From NCBI RefSeq assembly GCF_030070105.1, contig NZ_JASJOO010000002.1, positions 1,054,001-1,118,000 on the forward strand: a stretch of 64,000 nt of DNA. Reading direction: 5' to 3'. The stretch is from Bermanella sp. WJH001. Lineage in GTDB: Bacteria; Pseudomonadota; Gammaproteobacteria; Pseudomonadales; Oceanobacteraceae. Below the pieces are notes generated by a model. It made no database searches and had not been told where the DNA came from. It was given only the letters and a program-made list of their open reading frames with translations. This document shows positions 18,281 to 26,584 of this stretch, in pieces; within the stretch, counting starts at the first letter, position 1, and each line of letters starts with the position of its first letter. The position numbers and the translations under genes are program-made.

Positions 18281-19285
18281 ATGCTTTCTGGTTTTGCCTT
18301 GGGCGTCATGTCTGTATTAGCTCTGGTTGTTTGGCGCGACTATGGCAAGCTAACCGTGGCAAAAACATTTGTATTTATCTTAATTGCAGGTGCCTGTTTT
18401 TTAGTGGAGCCCCAGTTATCCGGAATCTGGGCGCTACTGGCGGCTGATCTATACACCATGGTACCGGCCTTATTTTGGGTCTTATGCCAGTTGGCATTTT
18501 CTCGCAGACCCAAAGTGTTTTCTTTAACCGGTTTTATTGCGCTATACACCATTTTAGCGCCCATGTTTGCTCGTCACTTTGTGGAATCTCACAATGAATC
18601 CCTTATGGTCTTTCTCTGGACGTGGCCTTCGTACTGTGAATATTTAATGATTGCGTTGGGTTTATGGACAGTGGTGGCCAGCTGGTCTGATGACTTGGTT
18701 GAGTCTCGCCGACAACTGCGTGGGGCGGTGTTAATTGCGGTGGGAATCAGTGTATTGCTTGTGGTGATTCCCGCCAATACACACATTGTTGGTCGATGGT
18801 TACCTTATTTATCCATCAATATTATTACCCTGACTTGTGCCTATTTTTTACTGCACACCCATCAAGGGGTGTTGTTTGGGGTCGTAAACCCCGTCAGCAC
18901 CACGGACGTCATGAACGTACCTACAAATGAAGACGCTAACACCAATGTGCCCGAGCTAAACTTAGATGCACAAAAATTAAACAATCTAATGGCGCAAGGC
19001 TTTTATCGCACAGAGCATCTAACCCTTAAAGATTTAGCCAGCGAGCTGGCATTACCTGAGTACAAAACCCGCAACCTAATCAACCAAACGCTGGGCTATC
19101 GCAACTTTAATGACTACATTAATCAGCTCAGAATCCATGAAGCGGCCGAGCGTTTGAAACGCGAGCCCGACAGCCCAATTTTGAATATTTCCCTTGATGT
19201 AGGTTACCGCACATTAAGTTCGTTTAACCGCGCCTTTAAAGACATCATGAGCATGTCCCCATCTGAATATCGCGCCAAACAATAG
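18281..19285 (+). CDS. Membrane-embedded AraC-family transcriptional regulator
   Basis: The protein has 334 residues. The N-terminal two thirds hold about six or seven hydrophobic segments (roughly residues 5-20, 27-45, 50-70, 80-98, 118-135, 150-168, 175-195). A short linker follows and then a C-terminal AraC double helix-turn-helix (about 235-334) with LTLKDLASELALPEYKTRNL and ILNISLDVGYRTLSSFNRAF. AraC proteins tethered in the inner membrane are rare and are thought to sense envelope or membrane signals. It begins 71 bp after the second protease gene on the same strand without an obvious terminator, so it may be co-transcribed with and control the module. ATG 18281 is chosen; TTG 18275 is an alternative closer to AGGTG. 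Confidence 0.8.
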   Translation: MLSGFALGVMSVLALVVWRDYGKLTVAKTFVFILIAGACFLVEPQLSGIWALLAADLYTMVPALFWVLCQLAFSRRPKVFSLTGFIALYTILAPMFARHFVESHNESLMVFLWTWPSYCEYLMIALGLWTVVASWSDDLVESRRQLRGAVLIAVGISVLLVVIPANTHIVGRWLPYLSINIITLTCAYFLLHTHQGVLFGVVNPVSTTDVMNVPTNEDANTNVPELNLDAQKLNNLMAQGFYRTEHLTLKDLASELALPEYKTRNLINQTLGYRNFNDYINQLRIHEAAERLKREPDSPILNISLDVGYRTLSSFNRAFKDIMSMSPSEYRAKQ

Positions 19286-19303
19286 TTAATTCCTAATCTG
19301 AAC

Positions 19304-19347
19304 CTGTGCAAATACTTAAAAAATGCCAATTTACTAAATTTGCACAG
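19304..19347. promoter_or_regulatory. Inverted repeat, possible operator or hairpin
   Basis: CTGTGCAAAT and ATTTGCACAG form 10-bp arms 24 bases apart in the gap between the two AraC-type genes. No T-run follows, so an operator or RNA structure is more likely than a terminator. The function is inferred. Confidence 0.4.
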
Positions 19348-19518
19348 TGCTCTATTCTGGCCAAATTTCACCTCTAGACCCCGCATATTTACTGGCTTTA
19401 AAGCTTCTGCATAGTCCCTTTTGCTTATTGCAAACTCATTTAATTCGAGCTTTTTAAGCGCCACCAGTAAAGTGATCCCACTCATAACAACAACGACTTT
19501 TAGCGGGATGGACTGACT

Positions 19519-19911
19519 ATGCAATGTGCTCACAACCAGCCACATATGACTATTCACTTTCAGCCTAAACACATGGGATTAGTGGATGACATTAAACAGA
19601 TCCTAAAGACCTCTCTATCGGATCACCCTAATTTCGACATGATTGCTGATGCGTTTAATATCAGTGGTCGCACCTTACGCAGACAACTATCTGAAGCCGG
19701 TACCAGCTTTCAAAAGCTCCTGGATAATCAGCGTCGCCAGTACGCCATTGAGTGCCTACAAAACACCAACATGAGCACAGAAGACATTGCCGAAGCGTTA
19801 GGTTTCAGCGATGTGGCTAACTTCAGACACGCATTTAAAAAGTGGGTAGGTTTATCTCCTGCGGTTTATCGTCAACAATTTCAGTTTTCCTGCAATACGG
19901 TTAACGCTTAA
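19519..19911 (+). CDS. Stand-alone AraC-type DNA-binding domain protein
   Basis: The 130-residue product is little more than an AraC double helix-turn-helix: FDMIADAFNISGRTLRRQLS around residues 38-60 and MSTEDIAEALGFSDVANFRH around 85-105, followed by the family C-terminal FKKWVGLSPAVYR. Full-length OruR/ArgR-like AraC proteins have about 200 more N-terminal residues. An in-frame stop at 19501-19503 blocks extension, and the 233 bp upstream do not read as a sensor domain. It could be a trimmed regulator still binding DNA, or the remnant of a longer gene. There is no clear Shine-Dalgarno sequence and several ATG choices are possible (19519, 19546, 19573). A strong terminator follows at 19925. 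Confidence 0.65.
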   Translation: MQCAHNQPHMTIHFQPKHMGLVDDIKQILKTSLSDHPNFDMIADAFNISGRTLRRQLSEAGTSFQKLLDNQRRQYAIECLQNTNMSTEDIAEALGFSDVANFRHAFKKWVGLSPAVYRQQFQFSCNTVNA

Positions 19912-19924
19912 AATTTGGCCTATA

Positions 19925-19960
19925 AACGCAAAAAGCTACCCGAAGGTAGCTTTTTGCGTT
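19925..19960. terminator. Bidirectional intrinsic terminator
   Basis: The 16-bp arms AACGCAAAAAGCTACC and the complementary GGTAGCTTTTTGCGTT enclose a CGAA loop. It sits between the convergent AraC-domain and FKBP genes. Confidence 0.88.
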
Positions 19961-19992
19961 CTTTTTACAAAGCGAATGAGCCTTGGTAAAAA

Positions 19993-20604
19993 TTACAGTA
20001 CGTTTAGTAGTTCAACTTCGAATACTAGAGCACTGTGAGGAGGGATCGCACCTTGGCTGCCTTGTGGGCCATAAGCAAGATCACTCGGGATGAATAGACG
20101 CCATTTAGAGCCTTCCTTCATCAATTGAAGTGCTTCAGTCCAACCAGCAATTACGCCACCCACTGGGAATTCAGCAGGCTGACCACGCTCAACAGAGCTA
20201 TCAAATACATTGCCATCGATGAAAGTACCATGGTAGTGAGTACGAACCGTTGACTCACGAGTTGGCTGAGCGCCGTTACCTTCAGTGATGATTTCGTACT
20301 GTAGGCCGCTTTCTAAAGTGATCACGCCTTCTTTTTTAGCATTTTCTGCCAAGAAATCTTCGCCTACTTTTTTCGCAGCTTCAGCGGCTTTCGCTTGCAT
20401 CTCTTGCATTTGACCTTGAATCACTTGATAAGCTTCTTCAATTTGCTCTTGTGACAAAGGCATTTCAGCATTAGCCATTGAATCTTGAATGCCTTTAAGC
20501 ACGCCATCGATTGCAAAACCTTCGAACTGGCTGCCTTTAAGTTGATCGCCCACTTGACGGCCAATCAAATAACTAACTTTTTCAGCTGGTGTATCTAATT
20601 TCAT
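19993..20604 (-). CDS. fklB: FKBP-type peptidyl-prolyl cis-trans isomerase, FklB-like
   Basis: The 203-residue protein has an N-terminal helical dimerisation domain (KVSYLIGRQVGDQLK, then a long Gln/Ala/Met-rich helix to about residue 95) and a C-terminal FKBP domain with VRTHYHGTFIDGNVFDSS, FPVGGVIAGWTEALQLM and YGPQGSQGAIPPHSALVFEV. These are the conserved proline-isomerase and FK506-pocket segments. There is no signal peptide, so it is cytoplasmic, matching FklB (FKBP22) rather than FkpA. It speeds proline isomerisation during folding. It is monocistronic with a convergent neighbour. Confidence 0.9.
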   Translation of the reverse strand: MKLDTPAEKVSYLIGRQVGDQLKGSQFEGFAIDGVLKGIQDSMANAEMPLSQEQIEEAYQVIQGQMQEMQAKAAEAAKKVGEDFLAENAKKEGVITLESGLQYEIITEGNGAQPTRESTVRTHYHGTFIDGNVFDSSVERGQPAEFPVGGVIAGWTEALQLMKEGSKWRLFIPSDLAYGPQGSQGAIPPHSALVFEVELLNVL

Positions 20605-20692
20605 AATGTTTCCAAAAGCTCACACAAGGTGATAGTGAATTCGGGGCGCACTTTATCATAGGCAGCCATAAAATTCAGGCCCCACTCTGGCT

Positions 20693-21442
20693 TTATCCAA
20701 TAATCAGCTTTAAGCCCACAACTAAGGTTATCACCTCATAAGCTCGTTTAATCCAACCAGAGCCCATTTTAATCGCCAAATGAGCCCCAACATAACCACC
20801 CACGAGTGAGCCTAAAACCAATGCTACTAGCCAATCCCATTGAATCGTCGCAATTAATCCCATGGTCAAAGCGCCACTGGCATTCCAAAACAAACCCACC
20901 GCAATCAAGGTATGCCCTACCGCTTGTTTATAATTAAGACCAAACCACTTCACCAGCCACATGGTAGCAAACAAGCCTGTACCGGCAGATAAAGCACCAT
21001 TGGCAAAACCAATCAATGACAAGCCAAGCCCTCCAATGAGCCAACCTTGCCAATCACGATGTTTTTCTTGAGGCTCTAAACCAAGCTGAGGTTTGAATAA
21101 AGAATAAACGCTCAAGGCAAGGGTCATCACACCCAAAGCGATTTCTGCCATGCGATCATCCACCCCGATAATCACATACGCGCCTAAAACCACCCCAGGA
21201 ATACCACAAGCCAGCATAAAACCGTTCAAACGCCAGCTGGTATGCCCTTCTTTCACATTGCGAATCGTGGCCCCTAACCCCAGCGCGACGGTGGCCACCT
21301 TATGAGTTGCCAAGGCCACAGAAAATGGCAAACCCATAAAGATCAAAACAGGTAGTTGGATCAATCCAGCGCCACCGCCCGCAAAGGCTGAAAAAATATT
21401 GGCCAAGGTGCTGATCAAAAACAGTATAATCTGGTCTAACAT
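20693..21442 (-). CDS. TSUP (TauE/SafE) family membrane permease
   Basis: The 249-residue membrane protein has about eight hydrophobic segments in two repeats. The TauE/SafE hallmarks AFAGGGAGLIQLPVL near the N-terminus and GALSAGTGLFATMWL in the second half are present. TSUP proteins move sulfite, sulfoacetate or other small organosulfur anions across the inner membrane; the substrate is not readable here. It is divergent from a thiol-redox gene, and the 5' ends are only 34 bp apart. ATG 21442 is used; a GTG at 21454 in frame is possible and neither has a good Shine-Dalgarno sequence. Confidence 0.85.
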   Translation of the reverse strand: MLDQIILFLISTLANIFSAFAGGGAGLIQLPVLIFMGLPFSVALATHKVATVALGLGATIRNVKEGHTSWRLNGFMLACGIPGVVLGAYVIIGVDDRMAEIALGVMTLALSVYSLFKPQLGLEPQEKHRDWQGWLIGGLGLSLIGFANGALSAGTGLFATMWLVKWFGLNYKQAVGHTLIAVGLFWNASGALTMGLIATIQWDWLVALVLGSLVGGYVGAHLAIKMGSGWIKRAYEVITLVVGLKLIIG

Positions 21443-21476
21443 TATTAAATTCACTTTAAAGGAGCTGATAGAACGT

Positions 21477-21728
21477 ATGTCGTCTTATGCCCTGTATTAC
21501 TATGATCAATGCCCATTTTGCCAAATGGTGCTTAGAGAGATGCACAACCTGCCACTAAAGGTTGAGCTTAAAAACACACTCAAAGACCCACAAAATCGCC
21601 AGGATTTAATCCAAGGTGGCGGCCGTTCAACGGTACCGTGCTTACGTATTACCGATGAAAGCAACCAAGTACAGTGGATGTATGAATCTCGTGACATTGT
21701 GCAGTATTTAAAGCAGCAAGCTAAATAA
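21477..21728 (+). CDS. Glutaredoxin/GST-N-like thiol protein
   Basis: The 83-residue thioredoxin-fold protein has the CPFC active site (YYDQCPFCQMVLREM, residues 5-20), the cis-Pro segment STVPCLRI and the C-terminal SRDIVQYL helix. This is the glutaredoxin / glutathione S-transferase N-terminal domain pattern. It would reduce disulfides or glutathionylated targets in the cytosol. The frame opens 26 codons earlier, but the ATG at 21477 gives the family-typical N-terminus and has GGAG 12 bases upstream. It is divergent from the TSUP gene, so shared regulation by sulfur or redox stress is possible but inferred. Confidence 0.85.
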   Translation: MSSYALYYYDQCPFCQMVLREMHNLPLKVELKNTLKDPQNRQDLIQGGGRSTVPCLRITDESNQVQWMYESRDIVQYLKQQAK

Positions 21729-21738
21729 CGGCTCATAC

Positions 21739-21765
21739 ACAAAAGCACGCATGGCGTGCTTTTGT
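21739..21765. terminator. Bidirectional intrinsic terminator
   Basis: The 12-bp arms ACAAAAGCACGC/GCGTGCTTTTGT enclose a 3-base spacer. It lies between the convergent glutaredoxin and riboflavin synthase genes. Confidence 0.8.
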
Positions 21766-21767
21766 CT

Positions 21768-22382
21768 TTACGCTAATTGTTTTTGTTTTAGCAGTCGTTC
21801 AACCGTATCAACCACCGCCTGTGTATGGCTATCGATTTCCAAATTAATGCCATCACCCACCTGCACGTTTTGATAGGTTGTCACATTCAACGTTTCAGGA
21901 ATTAAATACACACAAAAACGGTCTTCTTTCACCTGTGCAATGGTTAAGCTGCACCCATTTAAACCTATATAACCTTTATCAAATACATACGGTTTAAATT
22001 TATCTAATAACTCAAACCACACGATGCAATTGTTTTCAGGGCGCTCAACCTCCACCACCTTTACAATGCCATGCACGTGACCACTTAATTGATGCCCGCC
22101 AATATCATCACCAAATTTTGCCGCTCGCTCCACATTCACTAACGAACCTTCTTCAAGTGATTGCAAGTTGGTTAACTTTAAACTGGCCATCATCACATCA
22201 AAAGTGACGTGTTGATTATTAATGCTTGTCACAGTGAGACAAGTGCCATTCAATGCCACACTAGCACCAATCGTCAGCCCAGGTATAAGCTGCTGTGGCA
22301 ACACAAGTGTGAGTGTCCATAAACCTGGTTTCTTTTCGATACGCTCAATCTTAACAGCGGACTGTACAATTCCAGTAAACAT
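21768..22382 (-). CDS. ribE: Riboflavin synthase alpha subunit
   Basis: The 204-residue enzyme converts two 6,7-dimethyl-8-ribityllumazine molecules to riboflavin and a pyrimidinedione. It shows the two lumazine-binding repeats: MFTGIVQSAVKI with GASVALNGTCLTV in the first, and GHQLSGHVHG with GYIGLNGCSLTIAQV in the second. The late FCVYLIPETLNVTTY and DSHTQAVVDTVERLL match E. coli RibC/RibE closely. The ATG at 22382 is chosen because MFTGIV is the universal start. No other rib gene is adjacent and I see no FMN riboswitch. It is transcribed alone. Confidence 0.93.
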   Translation of the reverse strand: MFTGIVQSAVKIERIEKKPGLWTLTLVLPQQLIPGLTIGASVALNGTCLTVTSINNQHVTFDVMMASLKLTNLQSLEEGSLVNVERAAKFGDDIGGHQLSGHVHGIVKVVEVERPENNCIVWFELLDKFKPYVFDKGYIGLNGCSLTIAQVKEDRFCVYLIPETLNVTTYQNVQVGDGINLEIDSHTQAVVDTVERLLKQKQLA

Positions 22383-22476
22383 GGCAAACCCCAAAATCAA
22401 ATACGTTATTATGAACTATACTGGCTAGATAGAATATATACGTCTGTCAATCATGGACTAAAAAAGACAACGCCCA

Positions 22477-23646
22477 ATGACACGCAAACCCGAAACAAAA
22501 AAAATTGGATTAGTACTCTCAGGGGGCGGTGCCCGTGCGGCTTATCAAGTTGGTGTCCTTAAGGCGATTGTAAGGTTGTTACCACAGGAACACCCTAACC
22601 CTTTCAACATCATAAGCGGCACCAGTGCCGGCGCCATCAATGCGGTCGCCCTTGCCAGTTATGCCAGTCATTACCGCCAAGGTATTCAGCGTTTAGAGCA
22701 TATTTGGAAAAACTTCAGCTGTGATCAAATATTCCGCAGCGACTTTTTAAGTGTTTTAAAGTGGTCTAGTAAATTCTTCATGAATACCTTTTTTGGCTAC
22801 AAAGCAGGCGACCCTGTTTCGTTATTAGACAACTCCCCCTTGCGCCAGCTAGTTAAAAAAATGATCTTGTTTGAAAATATTCAAAAAGCCATTGATAACC
22901 AAGATTTACATGCGCTATCGGTTACCGCATCTGGTTATGCATCTGGTGAATCAGTGAGTTTCTTCCAAGGTCACAAAAGCATCAAAAATTGGCAGCGCCT
23001 GCGCCGTATTGGATTACGCTCACGCATTGCTGTGGATCATTTATTGGCCTCGTCTGCCATTCCAGCGGTGTTTCCCGCTGTTCAAATTAATCGTGAATAC
23101 TTTGGTGATGGGGCCATTCGCCAGCTAGCACCCATGAGCCCAGCTTTGCATTTGGGTGCTGATAAAATATTAGTGATTGGTGTGAGCGGCCAAGCTCACA
23201 AGAGAAAACCTCGGGAACAAATGAAGCACTACCCAAGTATGGCCAAGATCATGAACCATATGTTTAACGCTGCGTTTTTAGATAGCATGGAAAGTGATGT
23301 GGAGCGTTTATCGCGTATCAACAATACCATCAGTAAAATCCCAGACGATGTTATACAGTCACAACATATTGGTTTAAGGCCTGTCGAAATTTTAGAAATC
23401 AATCCAAGCGAATCCATTGATGACATTGCAGCACGCCACGCTCGAGAATTACCCAAAAGCCTACGCTTTTTTTTAAAGGGCTCTGGTACTACCCATAAAA
23501 GCGGTGCGGGTGTATTAAGTTATTTATTGTTTGAACGTGGATTTTGTCGTGAGCTAATCCAATGCGGCTATGATGACGCCATGAAACGAAAAGACGATAT
23601 TTTACGATTTTTCTGTGAAGAAACTGAATCCAAGAAACAGGCTTAA
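22477..23646 (+). CDS. Patatin-like phospholipase family protein
   Basis: The 389-residue protein carries the patatin signature: oxyanion loop LSGGGARAAYQVGVL near residue 15, nucleophile elbow GTSAGA near residue 48 and catalytic DGA in GDGAIRQLAP around residue 213, making a Ser-Asp dyad. There is no signal peptide, so it acts in the cytosol or at the inner membrane face as a lipid acyl hydrolase. The C-terminal part (about 240-389) is basic and helical and typical of the bacterial YjjU/RssA-like branch. The downstream barrel gene begins 50 bp later on the same strand and may be co-transcribed. Confidence 0.88.
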   Translation: MTRKPETKKIGLVLSGGGARAAYQVGVLKAIVRLLPQEHPNPFNIISGTSAGAINAVALASYASHYRQGIQRLEHIWKNFSCDQIFRSDFLSVLKWSSKFFMNTFFGYKAGDPVSLLDNSPLRQLVKKMILFENIQKAIDNQDLHALSVTASGYASGESVSFFQGHKSIKNWQRLRRIGLRSRIAVDHLLASSAIPAVFPAVQINREYFGDGAIRQLAPMSPALHLGADKILVIGVSGQAHKRKPREQMKHYPSMAKIMNHMFNAAFLDSMESDVERLSRINNTISKIPDDVIQSQHIGLRPVEILEINPSESIDDIAARHARELPKSLRFFLKGSGTTHKSGAGVLSYLLFERGFCRELIQCGYDDAMKRKDDILRFFCEETESKKQA

Positions 23647-23696
23647 AACCCTTAATACCAATAAAGCAATTGAGCTTAACCCGTGGTCACGCTAAC

Positions 23697-24410
23697 ATGT
23701 TCAAAAATAAAACTAAAAACATTATGCGCCCATTACTCTTAATTTTCGTTTTACTGCCTAATCTCGCTTTTGCTTATCCTATTGCCCATTACATGGGTTT
23801 TGGTACAGGCTACACTTGGAGTGAAACCAGCTTCAATGATCAATTGCGCACACTTGGCGCCACCGAAGAAACCCCAAGTTATAGCGATGTTACTCGCGCT
23901 GATCTTCCTTGGCAGGGATTTGTTGGTTTTCGATTTCACCCTAATTACGGCATCGAGGTGGGCTACCGCAGTTACGGCAGTATTGAGTTTGATAAAACCC
24001 TCACCGCTATTGATACCAGCACCAATAAATTAGCATTTGGCTCGGTTCGTGAAGCAGAGGTGTCAACACAAGGCTTTTATATCGAGCATGTATTTTCTTA
24101 TGCCGCACTACAATCGTTAATACTTCAAGCCCGAGCAGGCGTATTAATTGGCAGTGCCACTTATACAGACATTGAGACCCTAACCACGGTTGATGACAAT
24201 GACAATCAAATAGAAGGTACCCCGCAACCTAGCACCAGCAGTGATGGCTTTGTTAAAGCACAATTTGCACTCAGTGCGTTATACAAGGCATCTGACGTTT
24301 GGTTTTGGCGATTACAAGTCAATCAAATTGACATCGACCATCGCGACGAAAAAGAATCTTTCTCCCATTGGTTTACAAGCTTATCTGTTGAATACCAATT
24401 ACAGGAATGA
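23697..24410 (+). CDS. Outer-membrane beta-barrel protein, OmpA-like small barrel
   Basis: The 237-residue protein has a signal peptide ending LPNLAFA near residue 27. Amphipathic strands of alternating aromatic residues follow (YMGFGTGYTWSETSF, GFRFHPNYGIEVGYRSYG, VKAQFALSALYKASDVWFWR), ending WFTSLSVEYQLQE with strand-like alternation. This is the pattern of an eight-stranded OmpA/OmpX/OmpW-like barrel. No C-terminal peptidoglycan-binding domain is present. The start is uncertain: ATG 23697 gives a good n-region, with alternatives TTG 23670 and ATG 23724. It overlaps the next lipoprotein gene by 4 bp, so the two are coupled. Confidence 0.7.
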   Translation: MFKNKTKNIMRPLLLIFVLLPNLAFAYPIAHYMGFGTGYTWSETSFNDQLRTLGATEETPSYSDVTRADLPWQGFVGFRFHPNYGIEVGYRSYGSIEFDKTLTAIDTSTNKLAFGSVREAEVSTQGFYIEHVFSYAALQSLILQARAGVLIGSATYTDIETLTTVDDNDNQIEGTPQPSTSSDGFVKAQFALSALYKASDVWFWRLQVNQIDIDHRDEKESFSHWFTSLSVEYQLQE

Positions 24411-24796
24411 ACATGCCACATAGTAAATTCAATCGTCTTATTTTAATTTTTATCACTATGCAATTAACGGCATGCGCTTCTATGTTTAATGGCAGTGAAC
24501 AAGAAATAAACATTAAAACCCATCCTAGTGCTGAAATATATATTGATGACCGGTTTGCGGGAAATGGCTATACACGTAAAAAACTCACTCGAGACGAAGC
24601 ACATGTAATTCGTGTTGAGCTAGGGGAGTGTCAGCAAACGTATACCACCAAAGCTAAGTTCAATAAGACGAGTTTATTGGGTATATTTGTGGACTTAGGG
24701 TTGGTCAGTATTCCGGTTGATTTCATAACCGGAGCCGCTTGGGATATTTATCCAGATCGCTTCATCATGCAGCCTGAGTGTATGCAGGGTAATTAA
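24407..24796 (+). CDS. Small lipoprotein with PEGA-like domain
   Basis: The 129-residue product has a lipoprotein signal with lipobox LTAC (Cys near residue 23). The segment after it, THPSAEIYIDDRFAGNGYTRKKL, resembles a PEGA/surface repeat that often extends envelope proteins. A hydrophobic stretch, LLGIFVDLGLVSIPVDFITGAAW, follows, and a C-terminal Cys could pair with the Cys of GECQQ. Similar short lipoproteins are common in gammaproteobacteria but uncharacterised. It shares ATGA with the end of the barrel gene, suggesting that the two act together at the outer membrane. Confidence 0.72.
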   Translation: MNMPHSKFNRLILIFITMQLTACASMFNGSEQEINIKTHPSAEIYIDDRFAGNGYTRKKLTRDEAHVIRVELGECQQTYTTKAKFNKTSLLGIFVDLGLVSIPVDFITGAAWDIYPDRFIMQPECMQGN

Positions 24797-24814
24797 ACAG
24801 ATTATCTAGCCGCC

Positions 24815-24841
24815 AAAAAAACCGCCTTTAGGCGGTTTTTT
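24815..24841. terminator. Bidirectional intrinsic terminator overlapping rnhB end
   Basis: The stem AAAAAACCGCC/GGCGGTTTTTT with a TTTA loop covers the last codons of rnhB on the minus strand. It terminates both the lipoprotein gene and the envelope operon. Confidence 0.82.
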
Positions 24842-25448
24842 CATTTAACAGCTTTTTAACAGGGCCGTAAGTTTTACGGTAGATTTCCGTGGGCCCAAAT
24901 TCCTGCAAAGCTTCAAGATGCGCTTTGGTAGGATACCCTTTGTGTTTGGCTAAGCCATACTGCGGATACTGCTTATCCAGCTCAACCATATCATGGTCAC
25001 GCTGTACCTTGGCTAAAACCGATGCAGCTGAAATAGCTGCCACCAATGCATCCCCTTTTACAATGGCCGTCCCTGGGCAGGGTAAATCTTTAGGCAAACG
25101 ATTACCGTCAATTAACGCGTGTTGAATTGAGATATTTAATCCTTCAATGGCTCGAGTCATGGCAAGCATTCGAGCATTTAGAATATTGATATCGTCAATT
25201 TCTTGGGCACTACAACGTGCAATACAATAGGCCAATGCTTTTTCCTTAATAATTGGAAATAGCATCTCACGTTTTTTTTCGCTTAATTTTTTCGAATCAT
25301 TTAATTGATCAATAGGGTTATTTGGATCTAGCACCACAGCGGCGGCCACTACATCGCCACATAAAGGACCTGCCCCGGCCTCATCAACGCCGCAATAAAT
25401 AAGAGCTTGATCAATTAACACCTGCTCTTGTTCAATGATTTCACTCAT
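24828..25448 (-). CDS. rnhB: Ribonuclease HII
   Basis: The 206-residue protein cleaves the RNA strand of RNA-DNA hybrids, including single ribonucleotides in DNA. It has the type 2 signature [21 protein letters not shown] with catalytic Asp and Glu near residues 21-22, [18 protein letters not shown] with a catalytic Asp, and [11 protein letters not shown] carrying the last acidic residue. It is the last gene of the lpx block and overlaps lpxB by 4 bp, the usual lpxB-rnhB order. dnaE, the next gene in E. coli, is absent here; a convergent lipoprotein gene lies there instead. Confidence 0.94.
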   Translation of the reverse strand: MSEIIEQEQVLIDQALIYCGVDEAGAGPLCGDVVAAAVVLDPNNPIDQLNDSKKLSEKKREMLFPIIKEKALAYCIARCSAQEIDDINILNARMLAMTRAIEGLNISIQHALIDGNRLPKDLPCPGTAIVKGDALVAAISAASVLAKVQRDHDMVELDKQYPQYGLAKHKGYPTKAHLEALQEFGPTEIYRKTYGPVKKLLNEKTA

Positions 25449-26584
25449 TTTATTTTAACCAACTCTATTATGGCTTTTGCTGCTGCAACATCGGCATCGC
25501 GTTTCAACCAGTTATGCAATTGAGTGAACTCTTCTTTTAAATGAGCGGACGCGTTTTTATTTTGCAAAAAATTCAAAACTGCATTGGCTAAATTTTCAGG
25601 TGTAGCCGCTTCTTGCAATATTTCAGGCACTAACTCTTTACCTGCTAATAAATTAGGCAAAGATACAAACGGTTGCTTAAGCATTTTACGTACAATGTAA
25701 GCCGTTAGTGCCGATAACTTATAAGACACCACCAAAGGTTTTTTAAACAGCATACCTTCTAAAGCAGCCGTACCGGATGCCATTAATACTACGTCTGAAC
25801 TTGCCATGGCTTCTCGACTTTGGCCATTTAATAACTTAACAGAAAGGCGTTCATGATCAGCCAACATATGGGTTAACTGCGTAAACCGATCTTGGTTAGC
25901 AGCAGGCAATACAAATTGAACCGTCGGGACTTGCTGTTTAATCAGCTCAGCCGCTTGTAAAAATAATTCGCCTAATCGTGACACTTCACCACCACGGGAG
26001 CCTGGCATCAATGCCACTACTGGTAAATCATCTACCAATTCTAATTGCTGGCGAGCACCTTGTGTATCTGTCTCTAATGCTATGGCATCCGCCAAGGTAT
26101 GACCTACACAAACCGCAGGCACCTCATGTTTTTTATAAAAATCCACTTCAAATGGAAATAAACACAAAACAAGATCAACGGATTTTTTAATTTTAAATAC
26201 ACGCTTTTCGCGCCAAGCCCAAACACTTGGACTGACGTAGTGCACGGTCTTGATGCTTTTTTCTTTTAATTTTTGCTCAAGCTTCAAATTAAAATCAGGT
26301 GCATCAATGCCAATAAATACATCAGGCTTAAGCTCAAGCAAGGTATTAAATAACTGCTTTCGTATTTTTAATAATTCGCCTAAGCGACCCAATACCTCAA
26401 ACAACCCCATCACAGATAAACGCTCCATGGGGTATAAGGTTTCAAATCCTTCGGCAATCATTTTAGGGCCGCCAATACCAACAAAACGGGCATCAGGGTA
26501 TTGTTGCTTTAATGCTTTAATTAATCCTGCGCCAAGGATATCCCCAGACGCTTCTCCTGCCACCATGGCAAAGCACAATGACAT
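25445..26584 (-). CDS. lpxB: Lipid-A-disaccharide synthase
   Basis: The 379-residue glycosyltransferase joins UDP-2,3-diacylglucosamine and lipid X to form the tetraacyl disaccharide of lipid A at the cytoplasmic face of the inner membrane. Family landmarks are [14 protein letters not shown] near residue 8, [35 protein letters not shown] and [20 protein letters not shown]. The adjacent lpxA stop and this ATG share bases and the downstream rnhB overlaps, so the genes are translationally coupled. Confidence 0.95.
   Translation of the reverse strand: MSLCFAMVAGEASGDILGAGLIKALKQQYPDARFVGIGGPKMIAEGFETLYPMERLSVMGLFEVLGRLGELLKIRKQLFNTLLELKPDVFIGIDAPDFNLKLEQKLKEKSIKTVHYVSPSVWAWREKRVFKIKKSVDLVLCLFPFEVDFYKKHEVPAVCVGHTLADAIALETDTQGARQQLELVDDLPVVALMPGSRGGEVSRLGELFLQAAELIKQQVPTVQFVLPAANQDRFTQLTHMLADHERLSVKLLNGQSREAMASSDVVLMASGTAALEGMLFKKPLVVSYKLSALTAYIVRKMLKQPFVSLPNLLAGKELVPEILQEAATPENLANAVLNFLQNKNASAHLKEEFTQLHNWLKRDADVAAAKAIIELVKIK

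Noticed and set aside
19204-19572. Minus-strand ORF across the two AraC genes
   Set aside because: It overlaps both real genes and contains no recognisable motif or Shine-Dalgarno sequence.
22383-22476. FMN riboswitch upstream of riboflavin synthase
   Set aside because: The leader is under 100 bp and lacks the conserved AGGAUAU-type elements.
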